From: an uncultured Poribacteria bacterium
GTDB lineage: Bacteria; Poribacteria; WGA-4E; WGA-3G
Length of the DNA stretch: 64,000 nt
Reading direction: 5' to 3'
Assembly: GCA_951812525.1 (NCBI GenBank)
Contig: OX638316.1
Location: 868,001-932,000 of the forward strand
Program-made: the position numbers and the translations under genes
Part shown: positions 19,906-28,467 of the stretch, piece after piece
Numbering within the stretch: position 1 is the stretch's first letter
Layout: the number at the start of each line of letters is the position of its first letter
Notes under the pieces: generated by a model
The model's database searches: none
The model's input: only the letters and a program-made list of their open reading frames with translations
What the model was told of the DNA's origin: nothing

Positions 19906-20655
19906 TTATCCGGCAGTATAGCCACCGTCAATGGGTAAGGCGATGCCTGTAACAAACGCCGATTCATCGGAGGCAAGGTATAGTGCACCATAGGCAATTT
20001 CTTCGGGCTGTGCCAGTCGTCGCATGGGATGTTTATCTGCTAAGACGCGATACTCCTCTGGCGTTTTGATGACCCCGGCGACTAACGGTGTTTCAACGAA
20101 GCCTGGACAGATGCAGTTAACGCGGATGTTGTCCTCCGCATAATCGAGTGCCATGCTGCGCGTGAGGTTTGTCACACCACCTTTAGAGGCGACGTACGCT
20201 GCCCGTACATCTGCCCCGACGAGGCCATAGATGGAGGACAAGTTGATGATAGAACCGCCACCGTTTTTTTGCATCGTCGGAATCGCTGCCTTGGCAGAGA
20301 GATAGACACCGGTTAGGTTGACATTCAGACATCGATGCCAGTCTGCTTCTGGTAACTCACCAACAGGTAGCCGCATTGCAATTCCAGCACTGCTGAGCAG
20401 GATATCCAGTTTTCCGTAGTTGTTAAGAGCTTCCTGCACCATTCGTTCGGTGTTATCTGAAATTGTGACATCGGTTTGCACGTAAACCGCTTCATTGCCT
20501 GCATCGTGGATGTTCGCAACGGTTTGGTTGGCACCGTTTTCATCGATGTCGGCGACAATAATCTTCGCGCCGTGTTCGGCAAAAAGAATCGCAGTGGCTT
20601 TTCCGATGCCGGATGCGGCACCTGTAATGATGGCTACTTTGTCTTTAAGTCGCAT
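19906..20655 (-). CDS. Short-chain dehydrogenase/reductase (FabG-like)
   Basis: 249 aa. It has the cofactor motif TGAASGIG (residues 11-18), an NNYGKLDILLSSAG segment (the family NAG motif reads SAG), and the catalytic set Ser in IINLSSIYG plus YVASK. It ends DGGYTAG as classical SDRs do. It is likely an NAD(P)-dependent oxidoreductase of an alcohol or keto substrate. It is followed on the same strand by the cytochrome gene (60-bp gap) and preceded by a tandem repeat and an FAH-family enzyme, so a sugar- or aromatic-acid catabolic role is possible but not shown. Confidence 0.92.
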   Translation of the reverse strand: MRLKDKVAIITGAASGIGKATAILFAEHGAKIIVADIDENGANQTVANIHDAGNEAVYVQTDVTISDNTERMVQEALNNYGKLDILLSSAGIAMRLPVGELPEADWHRCLNVNLTGVYLSAKAAIPTMQKNGGGSIINLSSIYGLVGADVRAAYVASKGGVTNLTRSMALDYAEDNIRVNCICPGFVETPLVAGVIKTPEEYRVLADKHPMRRLAQPEEIAYGALYLASDESAFVTGIALPIDGGYTAG

Positions 20656-20679
20656 TATTTTGCTTTCTTACAGCTAACC

Positions 20680-20839
20680 GGCGAGGTTAGAAACCTCGCC
20701 TACCTTTATAGGAGATATTCGACGCGGTTAGAAACCTCGCCTACCAAATTATAGGAGATATTCGACGCGGTTAGATACCACGCCTACCAAATTATAGGAG
20801 ATATTCGACGCGGTTAGATACCACGCCTACCAAATTATA
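20680..20839. repeat. 43-bp tandem repeat of a palindromic element
   Basis: Copies start at about 20678, 20721, 20764 and 20807. The first has a perfect GGCGAGGTT / AACCTCGCC palindrome. In the last two the arms become CGCGGT / ACCACG, which still pair as RNA on the minus strand through one G-U wobble. Linker ATTATAGGAGATATTCGA is conserved. Confidence 0.85.
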
Positions 20840-20840
20840 G

Positions 20841-21782
20841 TTAAAGTCCTTTTTCTGTCCATTCCGCTGGGTTTTTTTCCGGTTCACCAATTCGATTTCT
20901 GAGCATGCCGATGTTTTCAACCTCAAGTTCAATAACATCACCGGGTTGAATCCAACGATCAAGTTCCCAACCGCACCCTTTTCCGACAGTGCCGGATCCT
21001 AAAAACTCACCCGGATAGAGGGTCTCTGATTGCGAAACAAACGAAATCATCTCTTCAAACGAGTAATACATATCTGAGGTGTTGCCATCCGCCCAGACTT
21101 CATCGTTGACCTTGGCAATCATTCGGAGATTGTAGGGATCCACAATTTCATCGGGTGTAACGAGACAGGGTCCCATAATGTTGCTATTGTCGAAATCCTT
21201 TCCTTTGGCGGGACCGAGTGCCATCGTCATGTGGCGGAATTGAATGTCGCGTGCACTGATGTCGTTGTAAATGGTATAGCCTGCGATATATTCGTGTGCC
21301 TCTTCTATTGGAATGTTTTTCCCAATTTTGCTGATATAGACACCCCACTCCAGTTCAAAATCAAGTTTCTGGGTGTAGTTGGGCCAGGTAACAACTACCT
21401 CGTGTCCAGCAATCGAAGACGGAGTTGTGCTGCCGCGGTAGTAATTCGGCAGTTTAAACCACTCTGGCGAGATCTCTTTGCCAGTGATAAGTGCGGCGGC
21501 ATCCATGTGAGTTTTGAATACACCGAAATCCCGTAGACTTTCTGGACGCGGAAAGGGGGCAAGCAATTGGACATCAGCAACAGCAAAAATCGCATCGGAT
21601 GTGTTTCCACCACTTTCAACTTGCGCAACACGCTCTTGGGCATCAGAAACGCAATTTTGTTCAAAGAATTGCATCATATCTGGGGCAATTGTGGTGAGGT
21701 CAACGATCTGGTCATTAGCAATCCATGCCCCAATTTTCGATGTGGTATCTGTCGATTTGGTTCTAAAGGTAACAAGTCTCAT
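20841..21782 (-). CDS. Fumarylacetoacetate hydrolase family protein
   Basis: 313 aa. The C-terminal FAH fold (about residues 100-305) includes the metal-site stretch LDFELEWGVYI, the YNDISARDIQF segment, and GTVGKGCGWELDRWIQPGDVIELE. Members are hydrolases, decarboxylases or hydratases acting on 2-oxo acids with Mg2+ or Mn2+. The upstream part (1-80) is shorter and variable. Cytoplasmic. The SDR gene lies downstream after the tandem repeat, and a shared pathway is plausible. Confidence 0.9.
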   Translation of the reverse strand: MRLVTFRTKSTDTTSKIGAWIANDQIVDLTTIAPDMMQFFEQNCVSDAQERVAQVESGGNTSDAIFAVADVQLLAPFPRPESLRDFGVFKTHMDAAALITGKEISPEWFKLPNYYRGSTTPSSIAGHEVVVTWPNYTQKLDFELEWGVYISKIGKNIPIEEAHEYIAGYTIYNDISARDIQFRHMTMALGPAKGKDFDNSNIMGPCLVTPDEIVDPYNLRMIAKVNDEVWADGNTSDMYYSFEEMISFVSQSETLYPGEFLGSGTVGKGCGWELDRWIQPGDVIELEVENIGMLRNRIGEPEKNPAEWTEKGL

Positions 21783-21943
21783 AAGTATTCTTTTTTAGAC
21801 GACGGTGCCTCCCAGTTTAAATAATTTCGTAGTATTGATTATACGATAGATACATTTAGAAATCAAGATTTTTTTGGAAAAGTCTGACGGGGCAAGAGGG
21901 ACAGCATACGTGGTTGCGTTGTAGCAGACATCTGAGATTTTCC

Positions 21944-21972
21944 TTGCATGGGCAATAGAGATATGGCATAAT
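21944..21972 (+). promoter_or_regulatory. Candidate promoter for MNT-HEPN gene
   Basis: TTGCAT (21944-21949), 17-bp spacer, CATAAT (21967-21972), 92 bp upstream of the gene. The GGCATAATTAG around the -10 also occurs upstream of paralogue B (40921-40931). Confidence 0.4.
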
Positions 21973-22063
21973 TAGCATTATACCTTTTACGCCCATTCGC
22001 GGTGTACCCCTTTAATATCACCAGTCCTGTTATGGACATGTAGAGACAGAAAAGGGTGCGAGT

Positions 22064-22810
22064 ATGGTTACCCGAGAAGACATTCAAACTATATGTGATG
22101 ACATCGTGCGCGAATTCGCGCCACTACAGGTTATTCTCTTTGGCTCTTATGCATACGGCACACCTAAAGAGTACTCGGATGTCGATTTGTTGGTGGTGAT
22201 GGCGATACCGGAATCAGAAACGCGTCGTCAGGCAATAGAGATACGGCAGCGTATCCCGCACCACTTTAGCATGGATTTGTTGGTACGCTCGCCTGAAGAG
22301 ATTGCTTATCGCCTCTCGTACAACGATTGGTTTCTGCGTGAGATTACTGAAAAAGGCGAAGTGCTTTATGAATCTGCTAATTTTTCCCCGAAACCTCTGA
22401 AGAAGGAGCCGTGTGCTGTGAATCCACTAACACTGGAATGGGTCCAGAAAGCTGAAGGCGATTACACTGTGGCACAGCAAGTTCAGCAGTTGGAGAACCG
22501 AGTACATGATGCTATCTGTTTCCATGCCCAGCAATGCATTGAAAAGTATTTAAAGGCGTGGCTGCAAGAAGCAAACATCCCTTTCCCCAGAACACACGAT
22601 TTAATAGAATTGTTGAAACTGATTGTTCCGACTATGCCAGCCTGGCACTCGTGGCAAGCTGAATTTTCAGACCTTTCCGAACACGCTGTTGACAGTCGTT
22701 ATCCCGGAAAATTCGCGACTGCGGATGATACAGCATACGCCATGCGTATCTGCGATGAAGTGCGGCGGGAAATTCGCGAACAGTTAAAACTACCGATTGA
22801 TATGCCATAG
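22064..22810 (+). CDS. MNT nucleotidyltransferase-HEPN fusion
   Basis: 248 aa. The N-terminal minimal nucleotidyltransferase has an intact active site: Gly27-Ser28 and Asp39/Asp41 (GSYAYG, SDVDLLVV). From about residue 120 a HEPN domain begins (KAEGDYTVAQ, DAICFHAQQCIEKYLKAWL). MNT and HEPN are usually separate toxin-antitoxin genes in which MNT AMPylates and silences the HEPN RNase; here they are one chain. No clear RX4-6H RNase motif is seen, so the HEPN half may be non-catalytic. It stands alone on the plus strand among minus-strand genes. Confidence 0.85.
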   Translation: MVTREDIQTICDDIVREFAPLQVILFGSYAYGTPKEYSDVDLLVVMAIPESETRRQAIEIRQRIPHHFSMDLLVRSPEEIAYRLSYNDWFLREITEKGEVLYESANFSPKPLKKEPCAVNPLTLEWVQKAEGDYTVAQQVQQLENRVHDAICFHAQQCIEKYLKAWLQEANIPFPRTHDLIELLKLIVPTMPAWHSWQAEFSDLSEHAVDSRYPGKFATADDTAYAMRICDEVRREIREQLKLPIDMP

Positions 22811-22980
22811 CGTCTCCATTGGTAGTTGTGTGTTAGTCTGGATTGCTGGGTTTCGCTGTATCATCTAATGAATACGGTATTGAAAAGTGAAACCCTCTCT
22901 ATAAACGAGACGACCTTGTTTCTTTCCGCTCAACCCAACCTACATCCACATATACCGTTTTACTTTCAAATTTACGTTAA
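22811..22980. repeat. Short gap with interspersed GCTGGGTTTCGC..CAACCCAACCTAC element
   Basis: No gene. The right arm, CTCAACCCAACCTAC at about 22928-22942, resembles the element near 4966-5120 (GTTGGGTTT..CAACCCAACCTAC). Confidence 0.4.
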
Positions 22981-24252
22981 TTAAGGGAGCTTAGGCTTGA
23001 TTAGCAGATGTGCGGGTGGTGGTTCGCCTGTCAATGTCTCTAAAAACTCCACGAGATCTTGTTTTTCCTGTTCAGTGAGATGGAGAGGTTCCACTCTCAC
23101 TGCACTCCTGCCAGCAAATTCATTTGTCGTGCCACCGGCGTTATTGAACTCTATTACGGAGGCGAGTGTTGGAAACTCACCTGTATGAAAGTAAGGTGCC
23201 GTTAGAGCAACGTTCCGGAGAGTCGGCGTTTTGAACTCCCCTTGATGCTCCAATCGCGGTTCCAGAAGACGGAGCATCTGCGCTGCATCCGCTCTCGAAT
23301 CACTATAGATACTTGCGCTGTTAAAAGGATCCGCTAAGAGTTTCTCGACGCCCTGGAAACGTCCAATATCTTCTGGCAATCCATCTTGGGGTATCCCAAT
23401 GTTATGGAAATCGTTATCCCTAAAATGCGGTGTGCCGTGGCAGAGCACACAAACTCCCTTTCCGATGAATACTTTCAACCCGCGCTTCGCTTCAAGTGTG
23501 ATTGCCTCTTCATCGCCCGCAACATACCGGTCAAACGGTGCATTTCGGCTAATTAGGAGACGTTCATAGGCTTCAACAGCCTTACCGATGTTCGCAAAGA
23601 CAGTGTTTATAGCAATCCGATCTGCTTCGGACATATCGTCAAACGTCGGATCCCCCGGTTTGCCATCAGGTGGGAAGCGCGCGGCATCTTCGAGGTTAGG
23701 AAGAGGTCCAAATACTGCTTCGTAATCTGCTTGATAGTGCCGATGAACCAGATGTGCGTATTGCAGCCGTGTGCCAGCCTGTTCGTCCTCACCTTCAAGC
23801 GCAAATAACGCTTGCGCCCAGAGGGTGTCAGCGCGTCCGTCCCAAAACTGCCATTCATTGTAGGCAGCGTTCAGCACAGTGGGCGCATTTCTTGTGCCAC
23901 GCCGGTTGCCCAATGAAGTCGCTTCCACATCGGCGAATCCGTGAAAAGGCGAATGGCATGTCGCGCACGAGATTGTACTATCCTTTGAAAATCTGGCATC
24001 AAAGAAAAACATCTGACCTAACTGTGCTGCATCTGGATTATCGGCAACCCGATTTGTGGGACTTGGCGGTGGTTTGTTAGGTAGCGGCGATAGACCCTGA
24101 ACTACTGCCCATTCGCTGTCGCTAAAGAGGCCAGACATCTCTGTGGTTTGTTCTGCCTCCCGTTCTGATTGCATCTCCACGAGGTCTTCCTCACCACAAC
24201 CAAAGAAGAACAGGACGAGGTTGCATAGAATCCAGATAGCTATTAGACGCAT
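22981..24252 (-). CDS. Di-haem cytochrome c peroxidase/MauG-family lipoprotein
   Basis: 423 aa from the ATG at 24250-24252; a TTG start at 24273 is possible but weaker. A lipoprotein signal ends in FFFGC. Two CX2CH haem sites are seen, CATCHSPFHG (N-terminal haem) and CVLCHGTPHF (C-terminal haem), with the family sequences RNAPTVLNAAYNEWQFWDG and FKTPTLRNVALTAPYFHTG. It likely reduces peroxide or oxidises a partner protein in the periplasm. The upstream flank carries no coupled gene. Confidence 0.92.
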   Translation of the reverse strand: MRLIAIWILCNLVLFFFGCGEEDLVEMQSEREAEQTTEMSGLFSDSEWAVVQGLSPLPNKPPPSPTNRVADNPDAAQLGQMFFFDARFSKDSTISCATCHSPFHGFADVEATSLGNRRGTRNAPTVLNAAYNEWQFWDGRADTLWAQALFALEGEDEQAGTRLQYAHLVHRHYQADYEAVFGPLPNLEDAARFPPDGKPGDPTFDDMSEADRIAINTVFANIGKAVEAYERLLISRNAPFDRYVAGDEEAITLEAKRGLKVFIGKGVCVLCHGTPHFRDNDFHNIGIPQDGLPEDIGRFQGVEKLLADPFNSASIYSDSRADAAQMLRLLEPRLEHQGEFKTPTLRNVALTAPYFHTGEFPTLASVIEFNNAGGTTNEFAGRSAVRVEPLHLTEQEKQDLVEFLETLTGEPPPAHLLIKPKLP

Positions 24253-24303
24253 GATTGCTATTCCAAGACACAAGCTGAATTAGTGGTATTTGTGAAGAGT
24301 GCC

Positions 24304-25278
24304 CTATACCGTTAAGGAGAGGAACAGTTCCTCCAAGGACATCTCAGTCGTGTACATTCCGAGGAGCTGCCAACCGTTTCCGACAACGGTTTCCGCAACC
24401 AGTGCTCGAATGTCGGCTATCGGTGTATAGTGAAGATGGAAAGTCGTGCCGTCATCTGTACGAGACGTGCTCCGCTCAACTCGAATCACATTTGGAATGT
24501 CCTCAAGGGCAGCGCGCATCTCATCAACCGGTGCGCCTGCAACCTCAACGGAAAGGATCAGCGGCGCGACATGCGAGTTCTCTACATCGCTGAGAGGTAC
24601 GTTGTTTTGTTCAGATACAGCGCGTCCATTTTCTAACCGGATATCCCCCGTGATTTCGCCCCTGCTGATAACAATCAAACGCTCACACGTGAGGCTGGCT
24701 TCGGGCAAGATGTGGGTACTGAACAGAATCGTCCGCTCTTTGCCGAGTGTTTTGATTAACTCGCGGATCTCGACGATTTGGCGTGGGTCTAATCCAGAAG
24801 TGGGTTCATCGAGAATCAAAACATCGGGTTCGTGAATAAGTGCTTGTGCTAAGCCGACACGTTGTCGAAAACCGCGAGACAACTGCGCGATAATTTGATG
24901 TCGACGTTCCGTGAGTCCGCACGCCTCAATAGCACTATCTAACTGCTGTCTGATACTGCCACGCGGAACACCTCGGATCTTTGCCATGTATTTCAGGTAC
25001 TTTGTCACAGTCATTTCAGGATAGAGTGGGACGTTTTCAGGGAGATAGCCGACGCGTTTTCTAACCTCTTGCGACTCTTTGAATACATCATATCCAGCGA
25101 CAGTCACGTTTCCACTACTCGCAGGCATAAAACAGGTAAGGATTCGCATCGTCGTGGTTTTGCCTGCCCCATTGGGACCAAGAAAACCGACAATTTGTCC
25201 CTTGTCTACCTGAAAGGAGATGTCTTTGAGTGCTTGGAAGGGACCGTAATTTTTTGTAACATTTTGAACTTCAATCAT
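24304..25278 (-). CDS. ABC-2 type transporter ATP-binding protein
   Basis: 324 aa from the ATG at 25276-25278, which is preceded by GGGTGG. A 63-bp longer frame would be translated from a palindromic repeat and is rejected. Walker A GPNGAGKT, signature-like LSRGFRQR, Walker B LILDEPTSGLDPRQ and H-loop STHILPE are present. The C-terminal extension (from about residue 225; VAGAPVDEMRAAL) is typical of GldA-like ABC-2 exporters for drugs or surface polymers. No permease gene is adjacent. Confidence 0.9.
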   Translation of the reverse strand: MIEVQNVTKNYGPFQALKDISFQVDKGQIVGFLGPNGAGKTTTMRILTCFMPASSGNVTVAGYDVFKESQEVRKRVGYLPENVPLYPEMTVTKYLKYMAKIRGVPRGSIRQQLDSAIEACGLTERRHQIIAQLSRGFRQRVGLAQALIHEPDVLILDEPTSGLDPRQIVEIRELIKTLGKERTILFSTHILPEASLTCERLIVISRGEITGDIRLENGRAVSEQNNVPLSDVENSHVAPLILSVEVAGAPVDEMRAALEDIPNVIRVERSTSRTDDGTTFHLHYTPIADIRALVAETVVGNGWQLLGMYTTEMSLEELFLSLTV

Positions 25279-25295
25279 TTTTCCACCCGAAAACG

Positions 25296-25317
25296 GGCGA
25301 GGTACGGAAACCTCGCC
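25296..25317. repeat. GGCGAGGT / ACCTCGCC palindrome
   Basis: Arms 25296-25303 and 25310-25317, just upstream of the ABC ATPase start. A degraded second copy follows near 25343. Confidence 0.7.
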
Positions 25318-25389
25318 AGCAATATGTATTTTCACAAGCAAGGAGGGACGGAAACCTTACCAATAAATATGTATTCTGATATGTGAATT

Positions 25390-26289
25390 TTAAGTTTCGT
25401 TAGTAGAAAATTGCGAATTTCGAGGAATACTGAAGTTTAAATCCCGATCTCTGCCCAATAGGTAAGGATTGTTATCTGGTTGGACGGCTTCTGATTCGGC
25501 AAGCACATCGGGGAGATCAATTGCCTTAGACCGGACATCAACTCGATCAGGATAAACCAGTACCTGCCGCCACATCATCGGGTAACAGATAATGCCAGAC
25601 GAGACGATGCACAGCATACCCTGATCCCTAAAAACGCGATTAAGATGTAGATGTCCACAGAAGAACCCCAAAATCTGTTCCTCAAAAGGGGTCATAACTT
25701 CAAGAAGCTCCGCAGAATTGGCGATTCTTGAACCGATACCTTGAAACTCAACACTCGGAAAAGGGAGTTGGTGCGAAAAGACGAAGACCTCTTGATCGTA
25801 ATCGCCTGCTCGCTTTAATTCTCGTTCCGCCCACGCCAACTGGTTAGTGCTAACATACCCGTGGGTTAAATCTTCAGGCACCTCCTGAGAATCCAAGAGG
25901 AGAAATCGAATATTTTCATGCACAAAACAGACTGATCCCATGCCGTTGATGCCAAAGCGTGCCAAATAAGAATCTTTAGTACCGGTTTCGGGATGGAGAT
26001 CATGGTTACCCGGAATGTAATAACAAGGCGCGTTGATACGTCCACCAAGCTGCTGTGCGCTATCAAGTGCAGCTTCGTATTCTTCGGCGGACATGCCAAA
26101 GCTGTTGCCACCGCACACAATATCTCCACCATGAATCACGAAATCAGGATCAAAGGCATTCAGTTGTTCAACCAACTTCTCATAGAGCAGGAGACTGTTT
26201 TTTTGTTGTTGTAGCCCACCTGAGAAGTTCTGCGTCGCGTTTAGGTAGAGATGTGTATCGGTAATAAAGGCAAATTTAAAGAGTATCAT
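25390..26289 (-). CDS. Calcineurin-like metallophosphoesterase
   Basis: 299 aa. All five metal-binding blocks are present: TDTHLY (residues 8-13), HGGDIVCGG, IPGNHDLHPE, VFSHQLPFP and CGHLHLNR. It resembles cAMP phosphodiesterase/3',5'-cyclic nucleotide-type phosphoesterases, but the substrate cannot be read from sequence. No signal peptide is visible, so it is probably cytoplasmic. Same-strand neighbour of the methyltransferase, 60 bp away. Confidence 0.88.
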   Translation of the reverse strand: MILFKFAFITDTHLYLNATQNFSGGLQQQKNSLLLYEKLVEQLNAFDPDFVIHGGDIVCGGNSFGMSAEEYEAALDSAQQLGGRINAPCYYIPGNHDLHPETGTKDSYLARFGINGMGSVCFVHENIRFLLLDSQEVPEDLTHGYVSTNQLAWAERELKRAGDYDQEVFVFSHQLPFPSVEFQGIGSRIANSAELLEVMTPFEEQILGFFCGHLHLNRVFRDQGMLCIVSSGIICYPMMWRQVLVYPDRVDVRSKAIDLPDVLAESEAVQPDNNPYLLGRDRDLNFSIPRNSQFSTNET

Positions 26290-26349
26290 AGTATATCTCG
26301 TTTTTTAGGCTAGGTTTGAAACCCCACCTGCAAAAGCGGATCATTAATT

Positions 26350-27093
26350 TTATGAATATGAATGTTTCGCTAAAATAGCAACGTAAGTCGGTGTATTGGT
26401 TGAGTCAATATAGCGTTCAACCTGCCACACTGTTCCTGCAAGGATGCCCTCCATCTCCGCTTTTGAAACAAACAGGTAATCAAACCATGGTGTGGTATAT
26501 TGTCGGTAACGAATTCGCAGTCGCAATTGTCCGCTCATTCGTCCCCGATCCCGATTAAATTGTTGATAGGCTAAATGGCAAGGCTCCTCTGTTTGATAAG
26601 GGTCAAGCGTTTCGGCGATAATTTTTGCGGTATCGCTTGTCATAGCAGCAAAACGTCTCAATAGCCATTTTGCTCTCTTATAGCTTCCGACGAGTCCAAA
26701 ATTGTGTCCCATCATGAGAATTGTGTCGAAGATACCGAGTTTGGAACTTAATTGCGTGATAGGCGCGACAATCGCATTTTTGAGACCGCGACGTTGACAT
26801 GTTTGGATAGCCAATGGCGAGATGTCCGCACCTAAAACATCGTGTCCTCGTTCTTGAAGATAGAGACAATGCCGTCCTGCACCACAGCCGATATCTAAGA
26901 CCCGTCCTGTGGCGTGTTCTACTGCAAGTCTTTGGTGTTCCGCCCAATTCTCATAATCAGCGAAATAGTCAATAGGTCCCAGTCTGCTTACATCAATGAA
27001 TCCATCTCCGCGCTCCACAACTTCGACGTTTTCTCGACCGTTATGATAATCCGAAATGAGGTGTCCATAAGCATCTTGGATATCAGTTAGCAT
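26350..27093 (-). CDS. Class I SAM-dependent methyltransferase
   Basis: 247 aa. SAM motif I is VLDIGCGAGRHCLYL (about residue 65). Motif II acidic residue is in DVLGADISPLA, and a later TILMMGHNFGLVG segment matches motif IV. Substrate unknown. The start is 3 bp downstream of the sulfatase stop, so the two are almost certainly co-translated. Confidence 0.9.
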   Translation of the reverse strand: MLTDIQDAYGHLISDYHNGRENVEVVERGDGFIDVSRLGPIDYFADYENWAEHQRLAVEHATGRVLDIGCGAGRHCLYLQERGHDVLGADISPLAIQTCQRRGLKNAIVAPITQLSSKLGIFDTILMMGHNFGLVGSYKRAKWLLRRFAAMTSDTAKIIAETLDPYQTEEPCHLAYQQFNRDRGRMSGQLRLRIRYRQYTTPWFDYLFVSKAEMEGILAGTVWQVERYIDSTNTPTYVAILAKHSYS

Positions 27094-27096
27094 TTA

Positions 27097-28446
27097 CTAC
27101 CTCTTGACATAACCGGTCGTTCCATTGGGGTTAACCCATTCGGTTTCCCAATGTGTTTCAATGCCCTCGCGCCACGCCTGTGCCGCTTGCGTTAGTTCAG
27201 CGGTGAGTTCGGGATGTGCGTTTTTTAGATTCCTCGTTTCACCCATGTCGGTTTCGAGATTAGCGAGGTGTACATCGTCTTCCGGGGACGCTCCCTCTAC
27301 CAACTGACCATTGAGTACTAATTTCCAGTTATCGCGGCGCACGGCGGTCTGCTTGCCCATTTCCCAGTAGATTTCGCGATGGGATGTAGATTCACCGTCC
27401 ACAACCATGGTTAGAACATCCTGTCCATCAAGTTCGTATTCGGAAGGATCACCACCTGCCGCGGCGAGGAAGGTTGGGAAGACATCCATTGCTGCCCCGA
27501 CCTCACCAATCACCTGTCCAGCAGGAATACGCTCGGGCCAATTCATAATTCCGGGTGAACGGATACCACCTTCATAGAGGCTGAACTTGTGTCCTTTCAA
27601 TTTACCAGCCGTACCGCCGTAATACGGATCCTGCGTACCGTCTAACCAGTTTCGGGTTTCCCGTGAAGGTCCGTTATCGCTCTGGAAATAGGAGAAGGTA
27701 TTTTCTGCGAGGCCGAGTCTCTCCAGTTCGGCGAAGATTTCGCCGACACTATCATCAACAGCACTCAGCATCGCCGCCATAATTTGCCTATCCCAAGGCA
27801 GATTCGGGAAGCGGTCGACATATTTCTGCGGTGCGTGCATTGGATAGTGCGGAGCGTTGTAAGGCACGTAAAGGAAAAAAGGCTTGCCGAGTTCAACGGA
27901 TTTGCGAATATATCCAATAGCGTATTCGGTGATCAGCTCGGTGAAATACTCACCGTTTCGGTAAATTTCTTCACCGTTTTCCCAGAGGTCGTGTGTCTGG
28001 TCAATGCCGCGCTGTGCCATACCCCAGTAGAAAATGTGCGAGAAGAAATCAATGCAGCCCGCCATGAACCCGAACCAGTCATCGAATCCGTGGTGTTCTG
28101 GTCGCGACCCGTCTGCGAGTCCTAAATGCCATTTGCCAGACATAGCGGTGTAGTACCCGCGCGCCTTGAGAGCAGTTGCGAGGGTGGGGACAGAAGGTGG
28201 CAATCCTGTGGCGGTGCGATGTCCCGATAAAATGGAGCGGACACCGGCGTGGCACGGATAGCGTCCTGTCAGCAGCGATGCGCGTGAAGGGGAACAGACG
28301 GGTGAGTTCGAGTACCAATCTGTGAAGCGTGCGCCTTCCGTTGCCATCCTATCAAGGTGTGGCGTTTTGAAATCGGTAGCGCCCATACATGACAAGTCGC
28401 CGTATCCTTGGTCATCCGTTAGAAAAATAATAAAATTAGGTTGCAT
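27097..28446 (-). CDS. Arylsulfatase, Cys-type
   Basis: 449 aa. The N-terminal metal site LTDDQGYGD (Asp11, Asp12) is followed by the modification motif CSPSRASLLTGR, with Cys51 expected to become formylglycine. Further active-site blocks are SGKWHLGLADG and FSYFQSDNGPSRE. It hydrolyses sulfate esters, probably of a polysaccharide or sterol. No signal peptide is visible, unlike many secreted sulfatases. None of the three SUMF1-like proteins in this window has the FGE cysteines, so its maturase must be elsewhere. It lies in a block with yifB upstream (21-bp gap) and a methyltransferase downstream (3-bp gap). Confidence 0.94.
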   Translation of the reverse strand: MQPNFIIFLTDDQGYGDLSCMGATDFKTPHLDRMATEGARFTDWYSNSPVCSPSRASLLTGRYPCHAGVRSILSGHRTATGLPPSVPTLATALKARGYYTAMSGKWHLGLADGSRPEHHGFDDWFGFMAGCIDFFSHIFYWGMAQRGIDQTHDLWENGEEIYRNGEYFTELITEYAIGYIRKSVELGKPFFLYVPYNAPHYPMHAPQKYVDRFPNLPWDRQIMAAMLSAVDDSVGEIFAELERLGLAENTFSYFQSDNGPSRETRNWLDGTQDPYYGGTAGKLKGHKFSLYEGGIRSPGIMNWPERIPAGQVIGEVGAAMDVFPTFLAAAGGDPSEYELDGQDVLTMVVDGESTSHREIYWEMGKQTAVRRDNWKLVLNGQLVEGASPEDDVHLANLETDMGETRNLKNAHPELTAELTQAAQAWREGIETHWETEWVNPNGTTGYVKR

Positions 28447-28467
28447 TTTTCCGCTTCTCCCATATCC

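Noticed and set aside
20678-20839. Possible CRISPR array
   Set aside because: The 43-bp units follow each other without unique spacers and no cas genes are near; it is a simple tandem repeat.
25279-25341. N-terminal extension of the ABC ATPase (EVSVPRPFSGG)
   Set aside because: Encoded by a palindromic repeat; the ATG at 25278 has a ribosome site and matches the family start.
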